The position numbers and the translations under genes were made by a program. Positions 24,414 to 33,745 of a DNA stretch of 64,000 nt are shown here, piece after piece (positions within the stretch are counted from its first letter, which is position 1; every line of letters begins with the position of its first letter). Under the pieces are notes generated by a model that was not told the DNA's origin, searched no databases, and worked only from the letters and a program-made list of their open reading frames with translations. Source of the stretch: Candidatus Terraquivivens ruidianensis (GTDB lineage Archaea > Thermoproteota > Nitrososphaeria_A > Caldarchaeales > Wolframiiraptoraceae); NCBI GenBank assembly GCA_023267975.1, contig JALNLA010000004.1, forward strand, positions 1 to 64,000, in the 5' to 3' direction.

Positions 24414-25411
24414 ATTTGAGGTCCATGTTTTTAATACCTATCGTGCTAACCATGCTCCTCTTTTCAGCCCAACCTACTACTAATGCAACCACGAAGTTGA
24501 GCGTCGTGGTGTCTACACCAACGCTGATACCGTTGGTCAAGTCTGCTGCTGGAGAGTACGTCGAAGCCACAGCCGTAGTACCGTTTGGGACAGACCCTCA
24601 TGAGTATCAACTCGTTCCTAAGGATGTAGAAAAAATCTTCAACTCAGACCTGCTGATTGTTACAGGCCATTTCGATTGGGAGAATGAGCTTACCTTGCTT
24701 GCAAAGCCTGGCTCGACCCTAAACCTACATGAGGCGTTAAACGAAAAACTAAAGCTGCTTAATCTTCCAAATGGTGAGGTAAATTTGCACGAATGGTGGC
24801 TTTTACCTTACAATGCCAGGATTATCATAAACGAGATAGCATTTAGGCTGGCCGGGATAGATGAAGAGAACGCTGAAATTTATAGAGGCATGGCCGAAAA
24901 GTCTGCAAGAATTGTAGATAAAACTGTAGCTGAAGTGGAAAGGATGTTGAACGAAGCGGGCCTAGTCGGCAACGTTGCGGTCTGCTCAACCCCAATCGAT
25001 CAATATCTAATTGAGGGGTTAGGCATCCGCTGTGCGCTGATTTTAGCAGATGAAGAACTCGCTGGTATAAAACCCGCCGTTCTTGAAAATGCGAGGGCAA
25101 TGTTGGCAACGAACTCTCTTAAAATAGTTGTGTCAGTCGATATCGATGAAGGTACGGTAGGAGCGGATGCGGCAAAGAGGCTTGCTGAGGAGACTAATGC
25201 GCGCCTTCTAAGGCTTGTCGTAATGCCGAACGACGGCTGGAGTTATGAGGCGCTTTTGGCGTACAACGCTGGCTTGATTAGCGGTATAATTCATACACCC
25301 AAAGTTAGCACCGATACGGATGTGCTCATGCCATTCTTGGTTTTGACATTATCCATAGTTGTAGTGGCCGAGGCAACAATCATATTGAAGCTAAGGGTGA
25401 GGAGGCCATGA
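24410..25411 (+). CDS. metal-binding protein of a Zn/Mn ABC transporter
   Basis: A 333-residue cluster A-I (SBP family 9) protein. An N-terminal signal segment (about 4-22) is followed by the binding fold with metal histidines in PFGTDPHEYQL, TGHFDWEN and HEWWLLPYNA. The fourth ligand is expected in DEGTVGADAAKRL. The C-terminus ends with a membrane helix (VLMPFLVLTLSIVVVAEA) and a basic tail. It would thus sit anchored at both ends or be anchored C-terminally on the outer face of the membrane. GTG start overlaps the repressor stop. Zn or Mn is inferred from the family. Confidence 0.88.
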   Translation: MNLRSMFLIPIVLTMLLFSAQPTTNATTKLSVVVSTPTLIPLVKSAAGEYVEATAVVPFGTDPHEYQLVPKDVEKIFNSDLLIVTGHFDWENELTLLAKPGSTLNLHEALNEKLKLLNLPNGEVNLHEWWLLPYNARIIINEIAFRLAGIDEENAEIYRGMAEKSARIVDKTVAEVERMLNEAGLVGNVAVCSTPIDQYLIEGLGIRCALILADEELAGIKPAVLENARAMLATNSLKIVVSVDIDEGTVGADAAKRLAEETNARLLRLVVMPNDGWSYEALLAYNAGLISGIIHTPKVSTDTDVLMPFLVLTLSIVVVAEATIILKLRVRRP

Positions 25412-26184
25412 ACTCCGTTGAAGCTTCAGGATTAACCGTTAAGCTGAACGGCTTCGAGGTCCTGAACGACGTTAATCTATCTTTAGACCATCCAAGCTTT
25501 ACCGTACTCATAGGGCCGAACGGTGCTGGTAAAACCACGTTGCTTAAAACGATTCTTGGACTCTTAAAGCCGCAGAGCGGAAGCATCAAGGTGATGGGGT
25601 TAGACCCGACAAAGAAGTCGAAGAAGGTTAGGCTAATGGTTGGCTATGTTCCGCAGAGGGATAGAATTTCTTTCTTCGTGCCGATGAAGGTTAAAGATGT
25701 TGTCATGATGTCGAGGCTAGTGTGGAAAAGGCCACCAAGGTGGATAACAGAAAGCGACGAGGCGGCCGTAAAAAAAGTCCTAAACTTCGTCGGAGCCGAA
25801 GAGCTCGCAGATAGAAGGTTCGACGAACTCAGCGGCGGACAACAGCAGAAAGTTCTGATAGCGAGGGCCATAGTTTCAGAGCCTAGGTTGTTGCTACTTG
25901 ATGAGCCATTTAACGGCATTGACGTGAAGAGTCAATCTGAGATAATGAGTCTTCTCACGAATCTCAAAGAAAACGGTGTCTCCGTCATCATGGTAACACA
26001 TGACGTAAGCGATGTTATTCATCTCGTCGACAACATCGTCCTGTTATACAGAACCATCATAGCCGCAGGAAAACCAAAGGACGTTCTGAGGGAAGACGTG
26101 CTGAAAAGCGTATACGGCGATAGGATCAGGATTTATGCCCACGAGCCGTACCCAGTATTCGTGCCGAGAGATTCGCATGGTTGA
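25408..26184 (+). CDS. Zn/Mn-type ABC transporter ATP-binding protein
   Basis: A 258-residue ATPase: Walker A GPNGAGKTTLL (about residue 37), Q-loop VGYVPQR, signature ELSGGQQQKVLIARA, Walker B RLLLLDEPFNGID and switch MVTHDVSD. The C-terminus has KDVLREDVLKSVYGDRIRIY, as in ZnuC/MntB-type ATPases. The ATG overlaps the SBP stop (ATGA), and the stop overlaps the permease start by eight bases. Confidence 0.95.
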   Translation: MNSVEASGLTVKLNGFEVLNDVNLSLDHPSFTVLIGPNGAGKTTLLKTILGLLKPQSGSIKVMGLDPTKKSKKVRLMVGYVPQRDRISFFVPMKVKDVVMMSRLVWKRPPRWITESDEAAVKKVLNFVGAEELADRRFDELSGGQQQKVLIARAIVSEPRLLLLDEPFNGIDVKSQSEIMSLLTNLKENGVSVIMVTHDVSDVIHLVDNIVLLYRTIIAAGKPKDVLREDVLKSVYGDRIRIYAHEPYPVFVPRDSHG

Positions 26185-27004
26185 CTTACTGTCGCCTTTT
26201 TTGATAAAGGCCTACGTTGCAGTTCTACTCATGGCAGCCGTATCCATAATCGGCTCTGTCTCCGTGCTGAGGGGCGTTGCTTACATGCCTGCCGAGGCGG
26301 CGCATGCGGCGTTGGGCGGTGCAGCGCTAGGCATCTTAGTCGGCCACGTAACCAGCCTAACGGTGGACCCGTACATAGTCGCGGCCCTCTTTGCAAGCCT
26401 TACAACGATTTTTGCGGGTTATGTCGGAAGGAAAGGTGGCCCGGAGGTAGTCACGGCAGCGCTTGCGGGTGCGCTTACGCTCGGCGTTTCCGTTTACGCA
26501 TTCGTAAGATACATCCTACCTGCAAACCTCAGGGTCATTCTGGATGGCTATCTAGTGGGCGATATACTCCTCCTGAGAGATTCGGACATAGCGATGCTGT
26601 CGATTCTGACCATAGCATGCATGATGATTTTTACCTTGTTTTACAACGAGATGGTTTACGTGTGTTTTGACCCTGAAGGTGCAGAGGCCATGGGCATGAA
26701 CGTCTCATTTTACGACTTTATGATTTTCTTCTTGATAGGTCTGGCTGGTAGTGTGGCCACGAAGACTGTGGGTAGCCTTATCGTCTATGCCCTCGTGATA
26801 GCACCGGCCATAACGGCAAAGGAACTCTCAAGAAGCATTAAGGGTATGCTGGTCCTTACGGCAGCCGTCACTCTAGCAGCTGGTTATGGAGGCTTAGCAC
26901 TCTCTATCGTATTCGACATGCCGAGCGGCGGTTCCATCGCAATAGTTGCTAGCGCCATATACGTCGGTACCATGTTAGCCAAGAGGCTGGCTCCAAAGCA
27001 GTGA
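26177..27004 (+). CDS. Zn/Mn-type ABC transporter permease
   Basis: A 275-residue ABC-3 family membrane protein with about eight helices. It begins MVDLLSPFLIKAYVAVLLMAAVSIIGSVSVLRG and has AAHAALGGAALGILVG, the family helix-2 pattern with conserved His. The coupling loop is DPEGAEAMGMNVSFYDFMIF. The ATG at 26177 is chosen over an earlier in-frame ATG at 26135 because it starts just before the first helix. It ends the repressor-SBP-ATPase-permease operon, 51 bases before tRNA-Ala(CGC). Confidence 0.93.
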   Translation: MVDLLSPFLIKAYVAVLLMAAVSIIGSVSVLRGVAYMPAEAAHAALGGAALGILVGHVTSLTVDPYIVAALFASLTTIFAGYVGRKGGPEVVTAALAGALTLGVSVYAFVRYILPANLRVILDGYLVGDILLLRDSDIAMLSILTIACMMIFTLFYNEMVYVCFDPEGAEAMGMNVSFYDFMIFFLIGLAGSVATKTVGSLIVYALVIAPAITAKELSRSIKGMLVLTAAVTLAAGYGGLALSIVFDMPSGGSIAIVASAIYVGTMLAKRLAPKQ

Positions 27005-27055
27005 AGATATAATTACGGCTTCGTTCTACGGAGGGATGAGGGATAAGGGAGAAAT

Positions 27056-27127
27056 GGGCCGGTAGCGTAGCGGAAGCGCGCCCGCCTCGCACGCGGGAGG
27101 TCGCGGGTTCGAATCCCGCCCGGTCCA
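27056..27127 (+). tRNA. tRNA-Ala (anticodon CGC)
   Basis: Acceptor GGGCCGG/CCGGTCC with the G3-U70 Ala identity pair and discriminator A. D arm GCG/CGC, anticodon stem CCCGC/GCGGG around CTCGCAC, and T arm GCGGG-TTCGAAT-CCCGC. 72 bases with no intron. The acceptor stem is the same as in the GGC and TGC tRNA-Ala genes of this window. Confidence 0.96.
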
Positions 27128-27131
27128 TGGA

Positions 27132-27151
27132 CGGAGGCATCAAAGCCTCCG
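27132..27151 (+). terminator. hairpin just downstream of tRNA-Ala(CGC)
   Basis: A perfect 7-base stem CGGAGGC/GCCTCCG with loop ATCAAA begins five bases after the tRNA 3' end. No T-run follows, so archaeal termination is not clear. It may help 3' processing or be chance. Confidence 0.3.
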
Positions 27152-27266
27152 GTCACCCTCCTTAGCTCTCTGTCTAACATATAAGGCCCATTGTTCCATA
27201 AATCAATGTAAGAAGTCTCATTTTAAGAATTTTTATTAAGTTCTTAGTCTCTAAAGATAGAATATA

Positions 27267-27953
27267 ATGGAGAACAAAGAAAGCATTAAAAAGGCAGAAG
27301 AATCAGCTCATGCATTCAAGCAATTTAGCGTTCAGTTAAAAGAAATCCATACCAATGTACCTCCAGATTATTATGACAACACTCGACTCATAATCCAACG
27401 ATATTGGCATCAAAAGAGGTTTGAAGTAATAAAATCTATGCTAAAAAATTCTACAGGTCTGATCCTAGATATTGGATGTAATGGAGGCACGTTCACTAAC
27501 ATCATTAAGAAAGCAACGAGCAACTCCACCATAATTGGAATTGACATACATAAAGAGGCCGTGAAATACGCCGCAAAAAAATATGATGATATTTCTTTCT
27601 TAGTTGGCGATGGACAGAGCCTCCCCTTCAGAAATGATTTATTTGATCTAATTACTTGTCTTGAAGTATTAGAGCATATGCCGCAGCCGGATAGAAGTCT
27701 AAAGGAGATCAATCGTTGCCTCAAAGTAGGACGAAACGCAATTTTATTAATACCAGATGTTAAGAACTTCCTCTTTAAGATAATCTGGTATTTATGGTTA
27801 AAAACTTTGGGGAAAATTTGGAGAGGGGCTCATATACAAGAATTGGATGAAAAACAAATAGAGGCTTTAATAAATAATGCCCAACTTAGATTGGTTAAGA
27901 AAAGAAAATCACATCTAGGAATGTTAACGATTATGAAAATCAGCAAACCCTGA
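27267..27953 (+). CDS. SAM-dependent methyltransferase
   Basis: A 228-residue class I (Methyltransf_11-like) enzyme: motif I LILDIGCNGGTFTNI (about 68-82), motif II GIDIHKEAVKYA and post-II LFDLITCLEVLEHMPQPDRSL. The charged N-terminal 50 residues include YDNTRLIIQRYWHQKRFEVI, typical for sugar/glycan-linked methyltransferases. It opens an AT-richer island with two membrane GT-C-like genes. It probably methylates a surface sugar or lipid; substrate is unknown. ATG at 27267. Confidence 0.82.
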   Translation: MENKESIKKAEESAHAFKQFSVQLKEIHTNVPPDYYDNTRLIIQRYWHQKRFEVIKSMLKNSTGLILDIGCNGGTFTNIIKKATSNSTIIGIDIHKEAVKYAAKKYDDISFLVGDGQSLPFRNDLFDLITCLEVLEHMPQPDRSLKEINRCLKVGRNAILLIPDVKNFLFKIIWYLWLKTLGKIWRGAHIQELDEKQIEALINNAQLRLVKKRKSHLGMLTIMKISKP

Positions 27954-27963
27954 GGGAAATAGT

Positions 27964-29394
27964 ATGGCAAAAATCTACACACCACTCCTGATAGCAGCCT
28001 TGTCGCTATGTATCCGATTGATCGCATTATTCTTCATTAGTCCGTTAGATTTTCGCTGGGAATCCTACCATTATTGGCAAATAGCGTTTTATACATTAAA
28101 TGTAGGTATCCATCATGGCAAAATGTGGGATTTGGGTGGAATGGAATACTTTTGGGGTCCCCTTCCAATACTTACTCAGTCATTGCTATTATGGATATTC
28201 AATACTACTTCACTTTTACCCTTTCGAATTCTGAACTCAATATTAGGAAGCATAACCGTTTATCTATCATATAAAATAGGTAAACGCTTCTTTAACAGAA
28301 GGGTGGGAATATTGTCTGCCCTTCTACTTACGTTTAACCCCATAATGATATTCAACAATGTCGTAGGTATGGAAGAAACTATGGGAATATTCTTCGTTCT
28401 ATTGGCATTAAATTTCTATCATAAAAACGATTATATAATGGGTGTTTTTCTCGGGCTAAGCTCATTATGTAGAATAGAATTCTGGCTCTTATCTCTTGGT
28501 ATAGCATTTCTCATAGTATTATATGAACGGGACGCATCCTCGTTCATTATCTCAATTGTTGGATGGTTAACAGTGATGGTTCCATATTTTCTTCATGTCA
28601 GAGAAGTTACAGGCAGTCCATTTTACGCATTTTACTGGAACTTTATAGGTAATATAGCCGGAATATGGACCCCATGGTACGTCAGCCCTACTTTTAGAAT
28701 CCTTTTCGGCGTCATTTTAGCCTGCTCGGTGATAGGTCTCATCATACTTTTTAGGTATAGGGAAAAGCTGAAGAAAACTTACATACTTTACGGTGTTTTC
28801 CTCGGATTTGCAACTTATCATGGCCTGGTATATGTGATTGGCGGAACTGCTCCATTATTTGACAGGTTCTTCATGTTAGATGTGGCGGTAGGCTCCATTC
28901 TTCTAAGCTCCATTAGCCAGAAAACACCATGGCCAAGACTTTCCACTGCAGCTCTATTTATTCTCACAGGATTCTTACTTTACTCTCTCACCCCGTATTA
29001 TACTGACCTTCAATCTGATATAGTTGGTCTCTACAAAGTTACCGATGAACTCGGAAAGCGTTATGATGGTGGAACTGTATTATCTAATATGCCGATGATG
29101 ACTTATAGGCTTGTAAACTTATGGGGTCTTTCTCATAATGAAATCTTAGGAACTTTGTACATTCCGCTTAATAACATCACTCAAGCATTAACCTGGTTAG
29201 ACTACTACAATGCCTCATGGCTTATAGTGGCTGAGCCAAAGTCCCAAAATATGTTATCTGTCTTTAAACAACATTTTCCATTGATATGGAGTAAGTTATT
29301 TATAAAAGAGTTTGAGTTCAGCGGCGCAGCGATTTACAGAATAAATCAAAGTCTTACGCGCGAGCTAATATATGGAGGAGGAAAATATGAATGA
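27964..29394 (+). CDS. GT-C-like membrane glycosyltransferase (PMT/GT39-type)
   Basis: A 476-residue protein with about 9-10 membrane helices. The first outer loop contains a D/E-rich motif (SPLDFRWESYHYWQIAF) and HHGKMWDLGGMEYFWGPLP, like the sugar-donor site of GT-C enzymes. The rest follows the GT39 pattern FNRRVGILSALLLTFNPIMIF and a short soluble C-terminal domain (about 385-476). It would transfer a sugar from a lipid-linked donor at the outer membrane face. It starts 10 bases after the methyltransferase, so it is co-transcribed. Confidence 0.72.
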   Translation: MAKIYTPLLIAALSLCIRLIALFFISPLDFRWESYHYWQIAFYTLNVGIHHGKMWDLGGMEYFWGPLPILTQSLLLWIFNTTSLLPFRILNSILGSITVYLSYKIGKRFFNRRVGILSALLLTFNPIMIFNNVVGMEETMGIFFVLLALNFYHKNDYIMGVFLGLSSLCRIEFWLLSLGIAFLIVLYERDASSFIISIVGWLTVMVPYFLHVREVTGSPFYAFYWNFIGNIAGIWTPWYVSPTFRILFGVILACSVIGLIILFRYREKLKKTYILYGVFLGFATYHGLVYVIGGTAPLFDRFFMLDVAVGSILLSSISQKTPWPRLSTAALFILTGFLLYSLTPYYTDLQSDIVGLYKVTDELGKRYDGGTVLSNMPMMTYRLVNLWGLSHNEILGTLYIPLNNITQALTWLDYYNASWLIVAEPKSQNMLSVFKQHFPLIWSKLFIKEFEFSGAAIYRINQSLTRELIYGGGKYE

Positions 29395-31984
29395 TAAACT
29401 TAGGGTGGTGTTAGATGCCACCATTCTAGCAGTTGTCACAGCGTTGCTCAGCACATATCTTGGGATATGGAATGAGCTTTACACTCGGGGTGATACGGCG
29501 GCCCACATGACAAAAGTGAAGCACATACTAGATTATTGGCCACATATAAGGTGGAGTCATCAATGGGCATTTGGGTTGCCATTATTTCTTTGGTACGCTC
29601 CTTTACCATATATTATACTAGCTATGATTTCCCTCCTCACCGGTTCAATAGAAACTGCATTTTCCTTATCGGCGACGTCCTCATTATATATAATCGCCCT
29701 GAGCCTATACTTTATCATTCTACGACAAACGGAAGATAATTCCGCCTCTCTTGTTTCAGCCCTATTGTTCTTGTTCAGTCCAGCGTCTTGGGTATATACA
29801 TTAAAGGACGGACTATATCCAAGGCTAATCGCTATGGTATTCTTACCATTGTCCATATATTTTTATCTAAAGTTTAAAGAGCATCCAAATAGAAAAAACT
29901 ATGTAGCCTTTATCTTTATCCTAGCCCTTGGACTTCAAGCACATCTTCTCATAGGGCTTATTACCGGATTAACGATACTCTTCTTCATATTTTTTACAGT
30001 CAATGGAGTACGGAAGAAACTTACAACGACTGCGAAAATTTTTCTCCCAGCTATAGCGCTCTCTTCCTACTTTTACCTGCCGTTCTTTCTTACTCAACCT
30101 GCTAGACGCTTTTTAGGAATAGCGGTCTCGTCTCCTCCACTTCCATTCCAACATATGGTGTTTGACACAGATTTACCTCCTTATGATGGAGAAGTGCTCT
30201 TTCCAGTAATCGCTCCCACCCTCATCGTTCTTCTAATACTCCTTTACCTCAGAAATTTCAAGGTAACCAGTAATGTTAGAGGGGTATCTAAGGCGGTTTT
30301 TTCGATGACCCTTTTATTCATACTCTTTGCATTCATAGGTCATTTCGGATGGCCATCAACTTGGTATATTAACGGATTTCCACCAGGTGAAGCCACAATC
30401 TTTCTCTCCCTACTTATGCCCTTTATAATAGGAATACTATTGGGCTCCCTATTCTCTGCTACCTCTCAAAGACGCAGAAAAACGTTATCAGCATTTATGG
30501 TCTGTGGAATACTGATAGCTGCGGTTTTGGTCTATTTACCCATAAGTACTAATGAACTTAGCTGGATTTCCCGCGCTGACAATCCAGTAATAAAAATAAC
30601 TATGAAAAACATAACAGCTGACCCGAGTGAGTTTAATTACAGATTCGGAACCGATTGGGATAGAATAGGTATGTGGTTTAATTATAAATATTCCATTCCC
30701 CAGACACGAGAGTACTATGGGCAAGGTATATTGGTAGAGGATTGGAAATTCTGGTTCGAGAAGACTGTATGGGTAGATTTGGATAACTATAATGAAACTA
30801 ACTATGCTTTAAACTGGTTTGCCGTCAAATGGATAAGCATTTCTTACCCCCATTATCATTATAATAAATTCTTGTCTAAACCAGAATTTTATAAGAAAAT
30901 CGTTGAGGTTTATGAGCCATTAGTGGAATCCCTCCACGAATTCGTTTATGTTAATGCCTCTCCTATAATATCAGCTCGAAATACTCCCACCCTACTTATT
31001 ATTGGGGACGAGTCTGGCTACGGCAATATATTTCAAGCCCTATCCTCCCTCAATTATAATAGTGAGTATATTATTCCGGTACAAGGAGGCAAGTTTATCG
31101 AGGATTACACGCTTAATGAACTGAAACTCTTTGATGCCGTGTTCTTATATGGATATCAGTTTAGAGATAGGGACAGGGCTTATAGTCTTTTACGTGAATA
31201 TGTGGAAGCGGGTGGAGGATTAATAATCGATACGGGTTATTCTCCAGAAGCATCCTCCAAGAATTTTCCTGACCCATTTCCCGCATCTGAGACCATGGCG
31301 ACAGATTTCGGAAGAATTTGGAGTTTCACGAGCATAGATAGCCCTGTGACTACGGGAATAAAATTCGAGCGATTCTCTCCTGCGATATACGGCGTATCTG
31401 CTCCTTGGGGAATGTCTGTCTCAGCCAACGAAACTATCAAAAAGTGGGCCACTCCTGTACTTTGGAATCACGGCCACCCTGTCATAATACTGGGAGAGTT
31501 TAAAAAAGGCCGCGTACTCTGGTCAGGAATAAACTTGCCCTATCACATAGCAAACTACATGAACCCAGAAGAGACTAAGCTTCTTATTAAGATGATTGAG
31601 TGGGCTCTAGGAAAAAGAGAACCATCAAACGAAAATGTAAGACATGTTGTTGAGAGAAAGAATCCTGAGATTGTCAGAATAACAATACACGATTATAGCA
31701 GAGGCATCCTATTCAAAGAGAGCTATATCAAAAACTGGAAAGCATATCTGACGGATAAGGATGGTAAAAGGCATAGTCTGAATATTTACGAGGCTGGCCC
31801 ATCGTTTATGTATATTCCAATAGGGATGAAGCATAACTATCCTATCGAAATATTGCTCGTGTATGATTTGAGTTTAGAGGAGTGGATGGGGGCTCTGTTG
31901 AGCATATTGACTTTAGCATCCCTTATAATCTATGGATTCAGCCCATCTTCACGTTACCGAAAACCCTCTATACAAAATGCCTAA
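29387..31984 (+). CDS. large membrane protein, GT-C-like with C-terminal GATase-like domain
   Basis: About 865 residues. Residues 1-380 contain 10-11 helices, with RGDTAAHMTKVKHILDYWPH in the first outer loop, as in PTPS-related/GT-C membrane proteins. Residues about 400-790 are soluble, with a Rossmann-like/class I glutaminase-like part (PTLLIIGDESGYGNIFQALSSL, YVEAGGGLIIDTGYS), and the protein ends in a final helix (about 840-860). ATG 29387 has GGAGGAGG five bases upstream, and is preferred to the ATG at 29372. It overlaps the previous gene by eight bases. It is likely involved in surface-glycan or S-layer glycosylation. No nucleophile Cys is visible in the GATase-like part. Confidence 0.65.
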   Translation: MNDKLRVVLDATILAVVTALLSTYLGIWNELYTRGDTAAHMTKVKHILDYWPHIRWSHQWAFGLPLFLWYAPLPYIILAMISLLTGSIETAFSLSATSSLYIIALSLYFIILRQTEDNSASLVSALLFLFSPASWVYTLKDGLYPRLIAMVFLPLSIYFYLKFKEHPNRKNYVAFIFILALGLQAHLLIGLITGLTILFFIFFTVNGVRKKLTTTAKIFLPAIALSSYFYLPFFLTQPARRFLGIAVSSPPLPFQHMVFDTDLPPYDGEVLFPVIAPTLIVLLILLYLRNFKVTSNVRGVSKAVFSMTLLFILFAFIGHFGWPSTWYINGFPPGEATIFLSLLMPFIIGILLGSLFSATSQRRRKTLSAFMVCGILIAAVLVYLPISTNELSWISRADNPVIKITMKNITADPSEFNYRFGTDWDRIGMWFNYKYSIPQTREYYGQGILVEDWKFWFEKTVWVDLDNYNETNYALNWFAVKWISISYPHYHYNKFLSKPEFYKKIVEVYEPLVESLHEFVYVNASPIISARNTPTLLIIGDESGYGNIFQALSSLNYNSEYIIPVQGGKFIEDYTLNELKLFDAVFLYGYQFRDRDRAYSLLREYVEAGGGLIIDTGYSPEASSKNFPDPFPASETMATDFGRIWSFTSIDSPVTTGIKFERFSPAIYGVSAPWGMSVSANETIKKWATPVLWNHGHPVIILGEFKKGRVLWSGINLPYHIANYMNPEETKLLIKMIEWALGKREPSNENVRHVVERKNPEIVRITIHDYSRGILFKESYIKNWKAYLTDKDGKRHSLNIYEAGPSFMYIPIGMKHNYPIEILLVYDLSLEEWMGALLSILTLASLIIYGFSPSSRYRKPSIQNA

Positions 31985-32157
31985 TTTTTACCGGAAAGTT
32001 CTCGCGCAAGAACCTTGACTGGATTATGTAGGCGTCCTCTATCAACGATAGGGTTCCACGTATATTCTCCGAAGAGTAGGGAGTGAACTTGGGGTGCAGC
32101 GAGAATCGCTATTAAGACCATAAGGGGGATTGGAGCGTATCGTTTCCAATCAGACAC
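31981..32157 (-). CDS. possible small membrane protein
   Basis: An unlisted 58-codon frame on the minus strand, GTG start at 32157, stop at 31981-31983. It begins SDWKRYAPIPLMVLIAILAA, giving one hydrophobic helix, then FGEYTWNPIVDRG and a basic tail. The frame stays open further upstream without stops into the neighbouring gene. It overlaps the stop of the large membrane gene by three bases, convergently. It may be a real small gene or a fragment of a decayed glycan gene. No family was recognised. Confidence 0.35.
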   Translation of the reverse strand: MSDWKRYAPIPLMVLIAILAAPQVHSLLFGEYTWNPIVDRGRLHNPVKVLARELSGKN

Positions 32158-32209
32158 GTTAAAAATGCACTGGATACTTGACCAAAAAGTTTTCTGGTAA
32201 AGGAGGGGC

Positions 32210-32944
32210 TTAGCGGTACAAATTGCGTAAAGAGCTTATGAGCGACGGCACGTCTTGCTTGAGCGATAGGACAAACGGCATCCCCTCATGTTCTGCCAGC
32301 ATGATGGCTAGCTCGTCCACATCTTCAGGTTTCGTAGGCCCGTGGATTACGACCATCCTCGGCTTTATCGGATATATCTTCACAGCGATTAGCGGTGAAC
32401 GACCTCTGCTGACGCCGACGAAGACTAGAGCCCTCATAGAGTTCGCGCCGAACAACCTCAAGAAGTCGCTTGCATCCATGACCTTTATGGCGTTTAAGCT
32501 GTCTACGACGGTATATCCGTATATCGGCTGATCTTGGCTCTCCCTGCCGGCCAAGATTATGCCCTCCACCGCTTCTACCACTTCTCTGACAGACTTTGCC
32601 TTGAGGAACTCTGCTATATCCAGGATGGTGCTGCTGAGGTCTTTTGCCGCCGCCGCGAACTTCCTTATGTGCACCCCACCCCTTTTGGAGTCGATTTCTA
32701 TTAACGCCGTGACGAATTTCCTGATGAATATTGTTCCGGGCGACTTTCGTCGGTTCTTTTCGTAGTCATTTAAAACCGAGGGCGCTATGCCCATGTATCT
32801 AGCCAGCTCGCTCTGACCTAGCTCGAACAGGAGTCTCCACTTTTTCATGATGTCACCGGGAGCTTTGGAAAGTATTATCTCGCCCGCTATCCTATTCATC
32901 AGAGACTCTTCCATCGGTCCGTATGTGTCGACAGAACTGTCCAT
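32210..32944 (-). CDS. XRE/Cro-type transcription regulator (COG1709-like)
   Basis: A 244-residue regulator. Residues about 30-75 are a helix-turn-helix (GDIMKKWRLLFELGQSELARYMGIAPSVLNDYEKNRRKSPG). Residues 75-130 form a helical linker, and 140-244 an alpha/beta ligand-like domain (ALVFVGVSRGRSPLIAVKIYPIKPRMVVIHGP). This layout fits the archaeal COG1709 regulators. It is divergent from the orphan duplicated protein at 33011 across a 66-base AT-rich promoter region, and may control it. Ligand unknown. Confidence 0.85.
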   Translation of the reverse strand: MDSSVDTYGPMEESLMNRIAGEIILSKAPGDIMKKWRLLFELGQSELARYMGIAPSVLNDYEKNRRKSPGTIFIRKFVTALIEIDSKRGGVHIRKFAAAAKDLSSTILDIAEFLKAKSVREVVEAVEGIILAGRESQDQPIYGYTVVDSLNAIKVMDASDFLRLFGANSMRALVFVGVSRGRSPLIAVKIYPIKPRMVVIHGPTKPEDVDELAIMLAEHEGMPFVLSLKQDVPSLISSLRNLYR

Positions 32945-33010
32945 TCCTAAATATAGGAGTTTAAAAGACTAAATATATTAATATTCTAGCGCTCAGAAAA
33001 GCAGTATAGG

Positions 33011-33745
33011 ATGAGAAAGAAAAGCACTCGTATGAAGAAAGTTAAACCACCTATCGCGATAGAGGTCTCAGATATTTTAAACTTGGCAAGGTTAGCGATG
33101 AGTAGGGTTGATATCCAGCCGTTATTTTGGTACTTTAACTGGAAAAAACAGCCAATCCTTGGTCATCTTTCGTCTATACCTTACTGGTACGGAAACTTGC
33201 CAATCTTTGCGTATACAAGGCTTAACTGTCCCTTAAAAGGTTACATAGCCTATATGAGCGTCGAGAAAGAGGAAGTCGTACTGACGGACAGCAACGATGA
33301 CAATCGGTACGTGTACGGTGCTGTTATCGAGACCGAGGACGAGCCTCCGTTTATAATGGAGGCCCTTTCTGGACGTAACAAATTGAAGGATAATCCAGTG
33401 CTCATCAAGGCAGGGAGCTTAAATTCTCTAATTAGGATGCTGATGATTTTGTCGGACACAAATTCCTCACCACCTTTATGGTACTTCGAGTTTAAAGGTA
33501 AGCACCTGTTAGGTCTTATAGCTCCGTTCTTTGACTATTATGATGCTAACGCATTACCCGTCTTCTTCTACGTAGAAAGCGATACAAAGCCTCCAGCGTC
33601 ATTCGTAAGATACATCTCGCTTAAAACTGGAGAGGAAATTTCTTACGTGCCCTACATAAGCGACATGAAGTACTTCTATGGTAGGATAGTAAACGTTAAG
33701 TCGATGCCCTTCTTTACTAGCCCGAGCCTAGGAAGTCAGAAGTAA
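33011..33745 (+). CDS. orphan protein with tandem internal duplication
   Basis: A 244-residue protein of no family I recognise. It contains two repeats of about 100 residues: first half LNLARLAMSRVDIQPLFWYF...HLSSIPYWYGNLPIFAYT...YIAYMSVEKEEV...YVYGAVI; second half NSLIRMLMILSDTNSSPPLWYF...LIAPFFDYYDANALPVFFYV...FVRYISLKTGEE...YFYGRIV. Aromatic residues at matching places (LWYF, YW/YD, YFYG) suggest a shared binding fold. It has no membrane helix. It is divergent from a COG1709 regulator. Confidence 0.7.
   Translation: MRKKSTRMKKVKPPIAIEVSDILNLARLAMSRVDIQPLFWYFNWKKQPILGHLSSIPYWYGNLPIFAYTRLNCPLKGYIAYMSVEKEEVVLTDSNDDNRYVYGAVIETEDEPPFIMEALSGRNKLKDNPVLIKAGSLNSLIRMLMILSDTNSSPPLWYFEFKGKHLLGLIAPFFDYYDANALPVFFYVESDTKPPASFVRYISLKTGEEISYVPYISDMKYFYGRIVNVKSMPFFTSPSLGSQK

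Noticed and set aside
27056-32200. tRNA-Ala(CGC) as an integration site for the glycan island
   Set aside because: No copy of the tRNA 3' end was found at the far edge, and no integrase is present.
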